This document shows, one piece after another, positions 1 through 12,600 of a stretch of 64,000 bases of DNA. Position 1 is the first letter of the stretch. Each line of letters begins with the position of its first letter. Position numbers and translations under genes: made by a program. The notes under the pieces are model-generated. The model made no database searches. It saw only the letters and a program-made list of their open reading frames with translations, and was not told the DNA's origin. Source of the stretch: Siphlonurus alternatus (Eukaryota > Arthropoda > Insecta > Ephemeroptera > Siphlonuridae); the NCBI GenBank assembly GCA_949825025.1, contig OX463785.1:10417971-10481970 (forward strand), written 5' to 3'.

Positions 1-418
1 TTAAAAATTTACTTGTACCGATAGGCTCACAAACTGTAAGTACTAGCCGCATTAATATTATTGTTTGGTTTATTTATGATTTATGTATTTATGAGTATAA
101 ATTGAATAATATTTAAATTTTATATTTAAAAAAATAATAATTTTAATATTTATTATTATTAATAAGTTGACTATTAAATAAACAGGTGAATGAACAATTC
201 TGTGAATAGACTGCTTAGTAATCTTTTTTTTTTTTTTTTTTTCATTTGTCTCATTGACTAATTTCTTATTTTTGGGCTGTGTATGTCTATTTATATGTTA
301 TGCCCATGAAAGAGATAATAATAAAATTAAATATATTATGAATGCAAAAATCTTAGCTTAATTTTACTTTTATTTTTTTACTGATAATCTTGGATATTGT
401 CCATTGATAAAAAGTAGA

Positions 419-575
419 GGTGTCCGTCCTGACTGAGGTTTTCCACGGTTCCCTCAGTCTCACTTCAGTGAATAATGGGACGCATAACAGGCCGTGACCA
501 CCATCCGTTTCCTACCTTATCCCTACCCTTTACCCTTTACTCCGCCGCGAGCTGTATGTAAGCTCTTAGGGGTGT
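419..575 (+). repeat. SINE 3'-domain fragment
   Basis: Starts gtccgtcctgactgaggttt and continues with a GTTCCCTCAG core and aggccgtgaccacc. Similar cores occur at 34045-34175, 48428-48590 and inside the full SINE at 18341-18686. The 5' tRNA-like part is missing. Confidence 0.6.
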
Positions 576-582
576 ATCATTG

Positions 583-642
<60 letters not shown>
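576..642. repeat. (AT)n microsatellite
   Basis: More than 30 uninterrupted AT units directly abutting the 3' end of the SINE fragment, where a simple-repeat tail would be expected. Confidence 0.95.
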
Positions 643-646
<4 letters not shown>

Positions 647-1807
647 GTTATGAAGTCCACATGACAATTGGTACAATAGATTCCTAACATTGGTTATATC
701 TTTAACGCACGATAATATAATTCTGTGAAGAAAACAATATTCAATATTCGTTCAATATTTTAATAATCGACAAGATGTTTTGTGACTATAATTTCCCTTT
801 TCATATTATATTAAAAGGATAGAACTCCCTAACGTATTTAAACCAGTACATGGACTAGATTCTATAAATATATTTTCTAATTAACATAATCAATTTCATA
901 TTAAAGAACACCTATATAGTATAAAGAACACCATTATACATATTTACAAAAGGTTTTATATACATTGACTTTATAATAATCAATTGAGAAGATACTATAG
1001 CAGACTATAAAATTATAGTCTCATGCATATACTCATTAGTAGGGGATCACGTACGTTGAAATCTGAGTACCTTACTTTTCATAACTATATACTATCAAAC
1101 TTCACATAAAGGAGTGTAGTTGATTATGAAAGTGATACTACAGAAAAAGATCGTTAACTGCTAACGATGTTTCATAAACCGATAACAAGCTTCAACAGTT
1201 TCGACTTCGTAATTTTATTATCTAATAAGCAATTTACTATAGTATGACAGTATAATAATAGGGTTATTTTTGTAAGGTATTAGGTTTATATTTCATTAGT
1301 TTTATCTAACAATATGTAAGCAAGATTTTATCGATGTTTAAAAAAACGTCATATCGTATGTGAAACTAGGACTAAAAATTAGCGAATTTTTTTTTTTTTT
1401 TTTTTAGTCTTTCGTTACTAAAGTTAAATACTAATTTCAATGCAATAAAAAATTAAATTGCAGGTAATTTAATATGGGTTGTTGAAATAGATCGTACAAT
1501 TCCAATTTCAAGATTTTAAAAGTTAAAAAAAAAAAGGCATAAGTCCGTTCGCCGTAATTTAAGGACGTGATTTGAGAGGTCATATATACTTCTGTTAAAA
1601 TAAAACATCATCCTTATTTAACTTCCTTCTTCGTTTTTGTGAACTATTACAAATGAAAAAAAGAGTAGATTTAGTTCCACAGTCAAACAAACTTGAGTTG
1701 ATGCCTGTAAATTCCCGGAAGTGAAGTAAATTAAGTAGTTCCGTTTTTATTTAATAGGTCTCAATCGGAAGAGAAAAAAGTAGAAACTATAGTTAAATTT
1801 ATTTTAT

Positions 1808-1980
1808 ATTCCCTCCGGAAGTAGCTGGAAGTGTATGGTTTCTGGCCTTTCAATTCATGTATAAGCTTTGCAATAACATAAATAATAATATATAATATCT
1901 TCTTCTACTGATGCAAATTTTTTGAAGTTACAAATAAAATAATTACGAATTTACGATTTCGGCAACTTCCGGAAGGAATC
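1808..1980. mobile_element. Foldback element, TTCCGG family
   Basis: Ends form an inverted repeat: ccctccggaagtagctggaa at the left, acttccggaaggaat at the right. Same family as elements near 7130, 28439, 28655, 46128 and 46345. Confidence 0.65.
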
Positions 1981-2210
1981 TTAACTTAATTTAAACATAT
2001 ACATCACTTCTGAAAAATTTCAGACATCAACTCTCTTTTGTTATATTGTAGTTGTTGATGAAATATTATAAAAAAAGCCTTCATTCTTAGCTAGGATCAA
2101 ATTAGGTGCATGGGTTTTGGAGGTAAAAATACATGAAAATATTTTTCTTGGACATTTAACAGGTGTCTGCTCAAGACTCTGGTCCTTATTCTAATGTGTG
2201 CATGTTACAG

Positions 2211-4787
2211 CGTGCAACATCCTGCTGGAAGGCAGTGCTGACGTGTACACGCTACGTAACTACGGCAAGCTGGTGAACTGCTCCCTGGCCACCCTTTTCC
2301 CTGCCAGGGTCACCGTTCTCTCCCTCAGTGTCGGGATGACGAGCAGCAAGCGTAACATGGCCTTGGAAACGGGTACCATTCACAAGGTAAGGATAGGAAC
2401 TTAAGAGCTAATCAATTTTATATAATGGAGCATGGAATTTTTTTTAATGCAGAAATGATTAGGGCATCAATCTTTGCTATATAACAATTTAACTATAACC
2501 CTTATTTTTTTCCGTTTTTTTTTTTTTTTTTTTTAGCCCGGGAAGTATTTCTAAATAGTTAGGCTAATTCCAGGTTTGAACCGACGTCTTTTTTAGTTAA
2601 AATTCTTTTATTAAAATTAGTGACCCTCTATACTTTCAATAATTTTTAAAAACTGTCTCTGTGGGCTCTAAAAAATCTGGGGGAAAAAAAAATCAGATTA
2701 GCATAATTTGCTATATTTATTCATTTCTGCAATATATTTTTCATACACGTTGTTAATTTAATTTTATATTTGATTCCTACGTTAGTAAATTGAATATTAT
2801 TAAATAAGTCAAATTCATAGGCTTTTAATTTTTTGATGATTTCTCATTCATTTTATATTTTCTCCAGACTCTGGAAAATATTTCAGCGTTACAATTTCAC
2901 ACACAACTCTGCAGAGGTTAACAACTGAATTTCAATCAGGAAATTAGTTTACACTTCCGATCGAGAGTAATATCTAATTAATTAAAGTGTAGGACTGCAG
3001 GAAGTGAGACAGTGTGAAGCCGCACTTTCTTTGTGATTAACTTAAGGGTAAGATAACACGAACAATCGATTGTTGTAGTCCCATTTGATTAACATGTAAA
3101 CCTTAGCAATCTCATAATAATTCTGAATTTTTTTTGAGACCCAGTTCTTGGCACCAAAAAAAATATTGAAAAAATTTCAAAACAATCGGATGATCCAATT
3201 TTTTTTTAATTAATTTTTTAAATTTTCAGTATAGGGCTTTCCCATGGAGACCTTAACTAAGAAATTAATTTAAAAAAATTGGATCGTCCGATTGTTTTGA
3301 AATTTTTTCCACATATTTTTTTGGCGCTAAGAACTGTAAAAAAAAAATTCAGAATTATTATGAGGTTGCTAAGGTTTACATGTTAATAAAATGGAACTAC
3401 AACAATCGATTGTTCGTGTTATAGTACCTTACCCTTAACACTTTTGAATCTTGAAATGCCAATAATTAAAGCTTCATAGTTATTTTCATTTTCTCTCTTG
3501 TTAGAGAGTTACGGTCTGTATAATAATGCCTCTAGATAATCCTTGTAATAACGTATGGGCGATTTCACCTTCCCTCTTGTAATGAATTTTAAAATTTATT
3601 AAATATTGAATTAGAATATTATTAGTTCCATTTGTTTTAATTTATTACAATAAAATAAATTTTAAATAAAAATGTTTTTTTAAAATGAATTACATACTTT
3701 TTTTTAATAAATTGTTAATAAAAAAATAATAAATTTAAAAACATTATTTATTATATATTCTAAGTATATTATATTTAATTAGGGAGTTGCGTTGCAAAAA
3801 GTACTGAAAATAAAATTCAATTAGCTCAATAATATACTGAAAATCCCATATTATAAAGTGAAAATAAAAGTGCTGAAACGCCTTCAGAATATAATAGTCA
3901 AGAGTCTACCTTGCAATTTCCACTAATTCCATGTTTCAGTGTGAGAAGCGCGGACTGCCCGACTACGTTGAGGTGGGAGGGGCTGACGGACTCGACACTC
4001 GCAGACTCGCCGTGGCGGACTCCATCTGTGGACTGGACTCTCGACCAGGTATGTGGACATCAGGGAACATATAATGTTATTAAAAAAAACACTTCTTTAA
4101 AATATTAGCTGAGAGAATCATGCCGTCAGAGTGAAATCTTCTCGTTACAAAAATGTGATAAGGTCACTCATATAATTCAGAATGCTGAACAGCTTTATAA
4201 AGATTATTATGACTGTGTCTTTATTTTCTCATTTCATCTTATAAGATTATAACAAGAGTTCTGAATATTCCAGCATGTGGGAGATGTAAACTGCCCACTT
4301 CTTCTGTTCATTCATTAAAATTCTATTCGATCGATGCATTGGGGTTTTTCAATGAGAAAAATGTCACTAATGAATCCACTATTGCCACTATTAGAATGAT
4401 TGTACATTGCGGATACGTACATGTTTTCTCAGGTAGCAGGTAGAAAATTAAGATTTTCATAATATTAAAGTGCAATTCAATTTGCTACTAATTGTAAGTG
4501 TTTAGAATTGCTCATAAAGGTGGTAGAAAGCTATTTTCACAATGCATACAAGCTATCCTATTTAAAAGGAATGTGGTTGTACGATAAATACGTTTCCATA
4601 TTATTTGTAGTGTCGTTTTTTCTGCTACTGAGTGTACGATATGTTTCCAGGCAGCACGGAAGAGACGATTCTGTGCGGGGTGACTGCGGTCCGTCTGATC
4701 TCCAGTGGAGGATTTGACAACGCCGTGACGGTAGCTTTAAGACCGGCCAGTGAGGAGGATGTGGCTGGACTCATCTGCGGCATGTGA
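2211..4787 (+). CDS. CRHBP: Corticotropin-releasing factor-binding protein, C-terminal three coding exons (partial)
   Basis: Coding exons 2211-2386, 3940-4048 and 4651-4787 (stop TGA 4785-4787) join in frame with consensus borders: ttacag/CG..., CACAAG/gtaagg, tttcag/TGT..., CCAG/gtatgt, ttccag/GC.... CRF-BP is a secreted glycoprotein that binds CRF-type (diuretic hormone 44-like) peptides and limits their action. Recognisable stretches are LRNYGKLVNCS (N-glycosylation site NCS), the ETGTIHKCEKRGLPDYVEVG block, GLDTRRLAVADSICGLDS, CGVTAVRLISSG and the terminal LICGM. The spaced cysteines fit the family's serial disulfides. The protein ends just after the last Cys, as family members do. Earlier exons with the signal peptide lie left of the window. 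A donor-like CAG/gtatga follows the stop at 4792 and an acceptor ttgttgcag ends at 5768, so a spliced 3' UTR exon is possible. The family assignment rests on remembered motif similarity. Confidence 0.85.
2439..2738. mobile_element. Degenerate foldback element, GCAGAAATGGATAGAG family (A)
   Basis: Left gcagaaatgattagggc and right ttatttcatttctgcaat in inverted orientation, with a cccgggaag-type inner block. Worn copy. Confidence 0.5.
3042..3438. mobile_element. Near-perfect foldback element with TTAAGGGTAAG ends
   Basis: The left arm from ttaagggtaagataacacg is mirrored by the right arm ending cgtgttatagtaccttaccc-ttaa, including a shared aacaatcgattgtt segment. Arms are about 180-190 bp with little spacer. 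A related element with the same termini lies at 51536-51893. TTAA at both ends suggests a TTAA target site. Confidence 0.8.
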
Positions 4788-4930
4788 GCCAGGTATGAGA
4801 GTCCATATGAGAGTCCACTGAATTGTGCAGGTACAAATTTTGCCAGGTACGAGAGTCCATATATATGTTATAATTCGCTGTTGCTTGAACATACTGGCAG
4901 GGGAATGACTAATATATGACTATAGACTTA

Positions 4931-5246
4931 ATGGAGTATCCACCTAAATTTTTTTATTGCAGAAATGGATAGAGGATGCAAAGTTATGCTACCCTGATTT
5001 TTTTCCGATTTTTTTGAGACCAATAACTATTTTTAAAAAATTATTGAAAGTCCTTTCCGTGACGTCACGAGACGCCGCTCCTTAAGAAAAAGATAGGATT
5101 TGCCACCGCGTGATGTCACAAAAAGGACTTTCAATAATTTTTTTAAAAATAGTTCCCGGGCTAAAAAAAATCTGAAAAACATCAGGGTAGCATAACTTTG
5201 CCGCTCTATCCATTTCTGCAATAAAAATTTTTGAGGTCAATATTAG
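4931..5246. mobile_element. Foldback element, family A
   Basis: Arms share attgcagaaatggatagag / ctatccatttctgcaat, then gcaaagttatgctaccctga, and a centre with ggactttcaataatt plus TGACGTCA-type motifs. Closely matched by 26731-27042. Confidence 0.8.
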
Positions 5247-5768
5247 TTTATTAGCAAATCATGCAGTTGTAAAATTTCATGATATAGATAGGAGTTAGAG
5301 TTAATTATTTGACTTCTTGTTATAAACATAGTAAATATTAATTTTATTATATAGGTTACATTTCGCATGAATATCAATATCTTACTACATCCATTATTTA
5401 GGTTTCTTGAAACTTAACGTGCAATCGATTTCAAAGAATATAAGGTAATTTAAAGACCATAATATGTACTGTACTTGTTTAAGTAAATTCTTGTGATGAA
5501 TTTCAAATTAAATTGGGAAATTTGGGAAAACTTAATTCACGTTTATAATTCATAGATATTCCTTGAAAAATATTTCCGACAATATTTAAGTTTGGTGAAT
5601 GTAATAAAAAAGATCTGCTAGAAACATAATACAAAATAACCCAATTTCCTTTATTTTCCCAATACATAAGGCCTATTATATAATTTTATATTTAATTACG
5701 AACAAATCTGATAGTTCTATATTGAATTTTCTTACTAAAAACTAATTATTGAAATGATTTTGTTGCAG

Positions 5769-5960
5769 TTGAATTGGCCGGCCGCGCCCCCTAGACCTCT
5801 TCCACACGATCATGTCTGTCCCCAGTCTATGTTTTTAATTTAGTAGCAAGTGCGAGTTCTAGTCATATTATGTTCATACCAATCCTTGTTTAAATCGATG
5901 TACAAACTAAAAATTATGTATTATTCCTGTAAGACAATTATATTAAACATTATTTATTTA
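5769..5960 (+). other. Possible 3' UTR exon and polyadenylation region of CRHBP
   Basis: A strong acceptor (ttttgttgcag, ending 5768) is followed by a short GC-rich island (ggccggccgcgcccc) unusual for this AT-rich intergenic DNA. An ATTAAA poly(A)-signal variant lies near 5942. It would splice from the donor at 4793 just after the CRHBP stop. There is no coding potential. Inference only. Confidence 0.35.
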
Positions 5961-6587
5961 AAATTAAACTATTTGTATTTTTAGAAGCTTTTGTCATGGC
6001 TGTGGTGCTTCTGTCCTAACACGCTCGTGTATTTTTTAACTACATATTTCTTTAAAAATCATGGGATTTATATTTATATTTGGTGACATTTTTAAAACAT
6101 CTTTATAACTGTTTGCTTTAATTAAGAATATAAATTAAAAAAAATACTGAAGGCAAAATGTTTTCAGCAATAAAAATCATCACCACTTCGTGCACACTGG
6201 GAGCTTTATCTGACTGTTTATAAAATAATTCATCTGAAGTTTTATACGTGAATTTAATCTGAAAGCCTTTAAAAATTAATGTAGAAACCCTCATATATTC
6301 ATATATGTATAACAACATCTGGAAATATTTGAAAAAAAAACGAACTTTTATGTTCTGTTTGGGGGCGATGCCAAGCAGCTTATTTTAAGATGCGGTCGAA
6401 AACTTGAATATCTACAGACTAAAAAAAATACTATAATAATTATTACCATTCCGAAAATTGCAAATCTAAATAAATTTTTCTATTGGAGCTGCAAAACTCC
6501 TGCAAATGAGGGACGAAAGATATGACCAGAACTGGTGAGGCATTGTCAGTGTTGAATGGAAGAATAAACACGTAATTTGTTTTAATC

Positions 6588-6593
6588 TTTATT
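6588..6593 (-). terminator. Poly(A) signal AATAAA for SV2-like paralog 1
   Basis: AATAAA on the minus strand about 80 nt past the stop codon (plus-strand tttatt). It implies a short 3' UTR and a convergent arrangement with CRHBP, whose last exon ends on the opposite strand several hundred bases away. Confidence 0.6.
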
Positions 6594-6672
6594 TTTTATA
6601 AAAAAAAGTACTCATTATCACACTGAAATAGTACAACTCTATGCAAATCAACTTAGTTTCATTTTTTTTACA

Positions 6673-9600
6673 TTACTTTGGAGTATTATTTGAAGCAGCT
6701 TTACTTGGAACTTTTAAAGCAATCAGACCGCCTCCTGAAATCAGAAATAAAGAGAAAAATTAAGACCAACAGTTGAGGCAGATCCGTAGTGAACAACTGG
6801 AGCATTTTATTGTGACTTATGCTCCTTTTTTTCAGTTTTTCCTAGTATATAATCGTCATTAATACACTTTTTCAAATTTTTTGACGCCCAAAAGAAGAAA
6901 ATTTTTATTATACATTGCATAGAGTGCAATTTATAATTATTTCATATTTATAATATTTTTAAATCAACACTCCATTATTATTATCACAATGATTGTTAAA
7001 ATAATCTTAATTGCTTTAAAAAAATAATATGAAGAAAGTTAGAGTATGCACTAATATTTAATTAAAACGGCAAACGTAAAAATTAAAAAAGAGATGATTG
7101 GAATGAGTCACACAGTCAAATTAAATTTCTGTTCCTTCCGGATATAGCCGGAAGTGTGAAGTTTGTGGATTTTTGTTATTCAGTTTTAAAGCTTTACATG
7201 ATAAGGTTTGTAGTAAAAAAACTGACGTGTGAAATTGTAATTCTGAAATATGAAAAATATTGTCGGAAACCCTAAACTTCCGGCTACTTCCGGAAGGAAT
7301 ATCAACAAGATTTAACAATAATATTCGACTCACCGATCAACGTGGCACTGAGCATGAGGAAGGGCAGCTCACAGCGGAACTCGAGGAGAGCACCAAACAT
7401 CATGGTGCCCAGCACAATTCCAAAACGACCGCACATCATGCACAAACTGGTCGCCATTCCCCTGTGGGTCAAATTATGTTGGAAACTTCTGTATTGGTTT
7501 TGTTTGCAATATTATATCAAAGACGATTATTTAATAAATTGACCTCATTTTTAGCAAGAAAAATTTATATCAATTAATCAATGGAAAATTGCAATTTATA
7601 AATAAAGCAATACTCTTTTAAAAAAACCTTATAATTATGCTTGATCAAAGATGGTAACTGTGCAAACACAAATAATTTATTCAGCATAATGAAAACATTG
7701 AGAAATTATTTCATTTGCCTGCAAAAAGTGTAAATCAAGTTTAATATTTCTACCTTGACTATAGGCAACTTGTTTAGCATCAAAATAAAAAATTCAATGT
7801 GGCGTTCCTTCAAAAAAATATTGATGAGAAATTACCAACTCGTTTGATCACGAAACCGAGTTGATCGTTTTTTTTTTTTTTTTTTATTATTACATACAAA
7901 TTTAGTATCTCCATTTAATTACAAAACAAGCCAGTTGATTTTTAACAATTTTAATAAAATGAGTCAGTCGTTTTATAAGGAATGTGGTTAATGATTAATT
8001 CAAAGGTACACACAAAGTTTATTATTGTGGACCATGCTTATAAAATTCATGTTTGTAACCAACTGAGTTATACGAGCCTCTTTATAATTGATAATCACTG
8101 GTAGTTTAATGTTTTGAAACTCCCTTTACGCCTAATTTATAGTAGTTAACAAAGGCCCATGCAATTTAGGGTGAACCTTTTTTTAAGTTTTAAAATTGTG
8201 TTTAAAATTAAGCCTAAAATCAGACCTAAAATCGGTCCTTAAAAAAATTTGGTTTAAATCGAGCCTTCCAATGTTGTGGCAGATGCAAGGGCTTGATTTA
8301 AGATTACATTTTTAAGGCCTGATTTTAGACAATTTTAAGATTAGGCTGTCCTTACGGCTTTGTGAATGCCCCCTATAATGTAAACCTCGGGATATAATAA
8401 TGAACTTTACTCCTGCCTCACTTACAAGAGCTGCAGTGCCAATAGAAAGAAATGCAATCTACCCAATCTACCAATATCAAAAGAGTTTAGTTTATACTAC
8501 ACCTTCACATATAGAGTGCGTGGTAACGCTTTCAAGAAAAGCAGGAGTAAAGTTATTTCACATACATCACGAGTCTCAAGGCGCTGACCTGAGGTTGGTG
8601 GGGAAAAGGTCGATGGCCACTGCGGTAATGATCCCAGGACAAGCACACCCGATGGCCACCCCCGTGCAGTAGAGCACCAGCAGCAACGTGGGGTGTCGGA
8701 GGTAGGCCAGACTGGCGGTCAGTGACCCCGACATGATGAACGCAGTCACTGTCACATTGGAGAACGGTGATTTTAGTATGTAATACCGGGAGTACTTAAT
8801 CTGATTTTACTTTGGATAAAACAGTGTTGAAACATATTATATTATACACATCACAAAAAGACTTTGGTAAATTAAATGAAAAGTTTTATAAAATAATAAT
8901 ATTAATAAACGGTGAATTTTCAAATTTTACAAGATAAATAATTAATTGGTGTCAATCCATCAATTCATGTTTTTTTTAATAGCGCAAAATTAAAAATTTG
9001 TCAAAAAATATTTTAAAATATATTAATAAATATATTTTGTTTCAATTAAAAATTTAAAAAAATCATTCAATTAATAATTTTACATTATTTCATATTATAA
9101 AAAAATAATTTGATTTTTAAAAAGATTTATGCATTAAGGAAATAATTATTATTATTTACATGTCATGAATATTTAAATTTGTTATTTAATTTTTAAATAT
9201 TATTCAAATGCCATGGTTATTATTTAGTGGTAAAGAATAAATCATACAAATATTACATCGTGTTTGGATACAATCAAAATAAATTAAATCATGTTCTGCC
9301 TAACATATTATAAATTAAATTAGCTTATAATAACAATATTGAATTGTCTAGCTAATTTAATTAATTTATTGAAGTAACAATGAGTACCACAATGAAATTC
9401 TCACCCAGCAAGTACCTCTTCCCCATGAGGTTGACGGCGAGTCCCGCACAAATGTTGGCCACTCCAGCCGAGGCGTTCAGGAGGAGCGAGTTGATGAAGG
9501 CGCTGTCGTCCACCGAGGGGTCGCACGTGGCGTTCCTGGACACAAAACGGGGAGTTCAGTTTTAGGTTTCAGCAGTAGAATGGAAGCAGCTGTCCTCATA

Positions 9601-12600
9601 CTTAAGTTTTCAGACATATTTGTCATAAAGGTTATAAAATTGTAAATGGTGTTAATAAAAATAAAATATATTTTTAGCCACTTCGAAACAAATTAATTTT
9701 TTTTGCAAAAATGTTTAAATTTGAATGTAATTTTTCATGTGGACATAGTTTTATTTATACCATTTAATTCAAGAAGAGTTTTAAAATATTTATAATCATG
9801 CAGGATTAATTATATTTAGTTAAAGTCAAATATTTTTAAAGCTTGTGGCCGGTTGTTGACTCCAAGTTACATAATATTATAATTTCTATATATTTCATTT
9901 CTTTTTAAGAGAGAGAAAAAAAATTGCTATAAAAATTTATTCATTTATGAATATAATAACACATGAAATGATAATGCAAATTTTTGTAATGAATGATTTC
10001 AGCAAAATATGTATGCTTACAAAAGGGTATTTTCATTTATGAAATCAGATGCAAAACATTTCATTGAAATTTATGAAATTTGAAATTACATCTAGCTATT
10101 TTCAATGTTTAGAGAAAATAAAATATTAGAAAGAAAAGTATGGTTTTTCCTCTGTTAAAAAATTGGCTTCGTTTTGTTTCTGCATGCACTATAAACAATT
10201 AGGGGGGGATGACCCTTTCAAGGTCACCGTACTCACGAGGTCACGTTGTACTCGAATGTATGCAAGGGAGCGAACCCTCCAAGGTCACCTGCGGCCGTTA
10301 GCCCCTCTTCCAGCAGCACCAGGGTAGAGTTGACCTCGACTTGACCTCCCATGACGTCACATAAGGTCACTGAACCCGCCGGGTAAACGCTCATTCGGTT
10401 AAACATCTCGGGAAGCCACAGGATGAGAGGGTTGAACCTGTCAAGAAAATTTATATGATAATTTATTTTTGTCATATCATATGCAATTTGATATGCTTGA
10501 GAAAATTAGCTTCAAAATTTGACATTTAAGGCTTAACCTGAGAAATTTGGACGAAAAATTCGCTACAACAGATTTTCTTCAAATTAATTTGGTGGACTTA
10601 CAACAATCGTCAAATTAGCTCTGAATTTTTTCGGAATTTTTTAACCGTTGGTTTAATTATAATTAATTTATTTAAATGAGAATTTTGTATCCTTCCAATG
10701 TTAAATTTGTTAATTAGCATTGCAAAAAAACTATACAACAGATTCTTTTACTTTTTTTTTTACTAAAACCTAATTTTTTAGACTATTTTTCTGAATTGTT
10801 TTCATATATTTTGAACCGTGGCGATGATCGTTTCCTATATGTGATGAGAAATGTGGCAACGTTCTCAAGGACTGTTGTCACCACCCCCTCCTAAAAATTT
10901 ATGCGCATTCCAATGAAAACAGTGTTGCCACTATAGCCACGCCTCTTGACCTTGACAGACAAATTCTCAGGTTATACCTTAAGACCCCAAAAATAAAGAG
11001 CCTTTATGCTATATCTCCAGTTTTGATTCGACAAGTTGTGATTATGTTTTTATACCAAGAGATAGTTTAATTAATAATTAAATTAATTTATCGATAACAA
11101 GTGCAAATACTTGATAATTCTGCTACAAAAATATTTTTATTATTGCATCATAAAAAATATTTTGTTTTGCTTTAAGAATGCAAAAATCTGTTGTTATAAC
11201 ACTTCCTTTAATATTATTATAAACATATCAATGTTATTCACACATTTGTTCCTAAATGGTAACTTTTAATTTCATTCGTAAATACTTCAATCAATAAACA
11301 AATCGTAATTTCCTTTACCCGAAGAACGCTGAGAACTGCATGAGAGCCACGAGGGCTGTTTTGGCTCTCAACTCTCGTCCAAAGAGCGGTGCTGTCTGTC
11401 GCCAGACCGTCTTGAACATTGAAGAGTTTTCCTTCTTGCCCTCGCCCTCACACAGCAGCACGTGAACCTGAAGCAAGTGGAAACGAGATCAAGGTATAAT
11501 TTTTTAAATTACAGTACTCCGATACCACCTGTATTATTAAATGGTGTACATTTCACATTTGGTACTTTCTTGAACCTCCATACCCTGTAGGGTCAGTAAA
11601 AAGATTTTCAACTATTAATCACATTAAGTGTTACTGTTATAATGATCCCATGTCGCTAAGGATTTATTTAATCCATTATCCATCTTAACATGAATTTTTA
11701 TTATTAATTCTTTGCTTTAATTATTAACATTTTTCTATTTTATTTCAACATGAAGTGTTTTAACAAATTATATGAAATAAAATATGTGCTATTAAGAATT
11801 AAAATTAATAAATTGAATTATTATTTATAAAATATAACTTGAAAAATATTAATAAATATAAAATAAAAATTAAATTTTTTTAACAAATACCTGGAAAATA
11901 AATTTCTATATATATTGACGAATTAAAACAAATGCATTTATTATTACTTCTAATGCCCCCACATCATTGTAATATATTATGATTTGATTGACAAATTAAA
12001 GAAAATAAATTATACAGCCTTGTAAATATAAATAACTTAAAACATTTGGAATAAAATAAACACACCAGCAAATGTATAAAATTACGTAACTGTTTAATTT
12101 TAAGAATAAATTTATCAAAATAAGACCTATGATATTATCATGCAAGACTATTTCTTAACAAAACTGATAGTTCCATAAAATAAAACCTCATTTCCAAACA
12201 CGAATAGTGAGCATCGACCTTGACGTCGTACTACCATTTACTACCAAGAATCGATTGGGTGCAAGTAATATCGTACACGGAGAAATTTTTTATCGCAAAT
12301 TATAAACTCCCAAATTAAGCCATATTTGCAAGTTTAATTAAAATTACGTATTGGCACTAACCTTTTAAGTTAGCTGTCAACAAAATTTTATTTAAAATTC
12401 AGTTAATTTAAAGAGAGCTTAAAATAATTCACGGTATTTAATTTTATTCCAACTTTGGAGCGGAAAAATTTACGCAGATGATGTTGCGTGGTTGTTGTAT
12501 AAAACATCAAAATCGGCAAACGAACATCGTTCAGTTAGAACATGGTGACTAAATCGTCATTGTAACATACCGGATACTCAGTCTTAGGTTTGCCAGAGTT

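Larger units (their letters stand above)
1..2210 (+). other. Intronic sequence of CRHBP
   Basis: AT-rich, with no exon recognised. It holds a SINE 3' fragment, an (AT)n tract and a TTCCGG-ended foldback element, listed separately. Confidence 0.5.

Noticed and set aside
7260..7577. Plus-strand ORFs around SV2 exon 7461-7334
   Set aside because: Antisense shadows of a transporter exon and of the adjacent foldback element.
8400..8672. 90-codon plus-strand ORF
   Set aside because: Its 3' half is antisense to transporter exon 8748-8589 and its 5' half lies in AT-rich intron.
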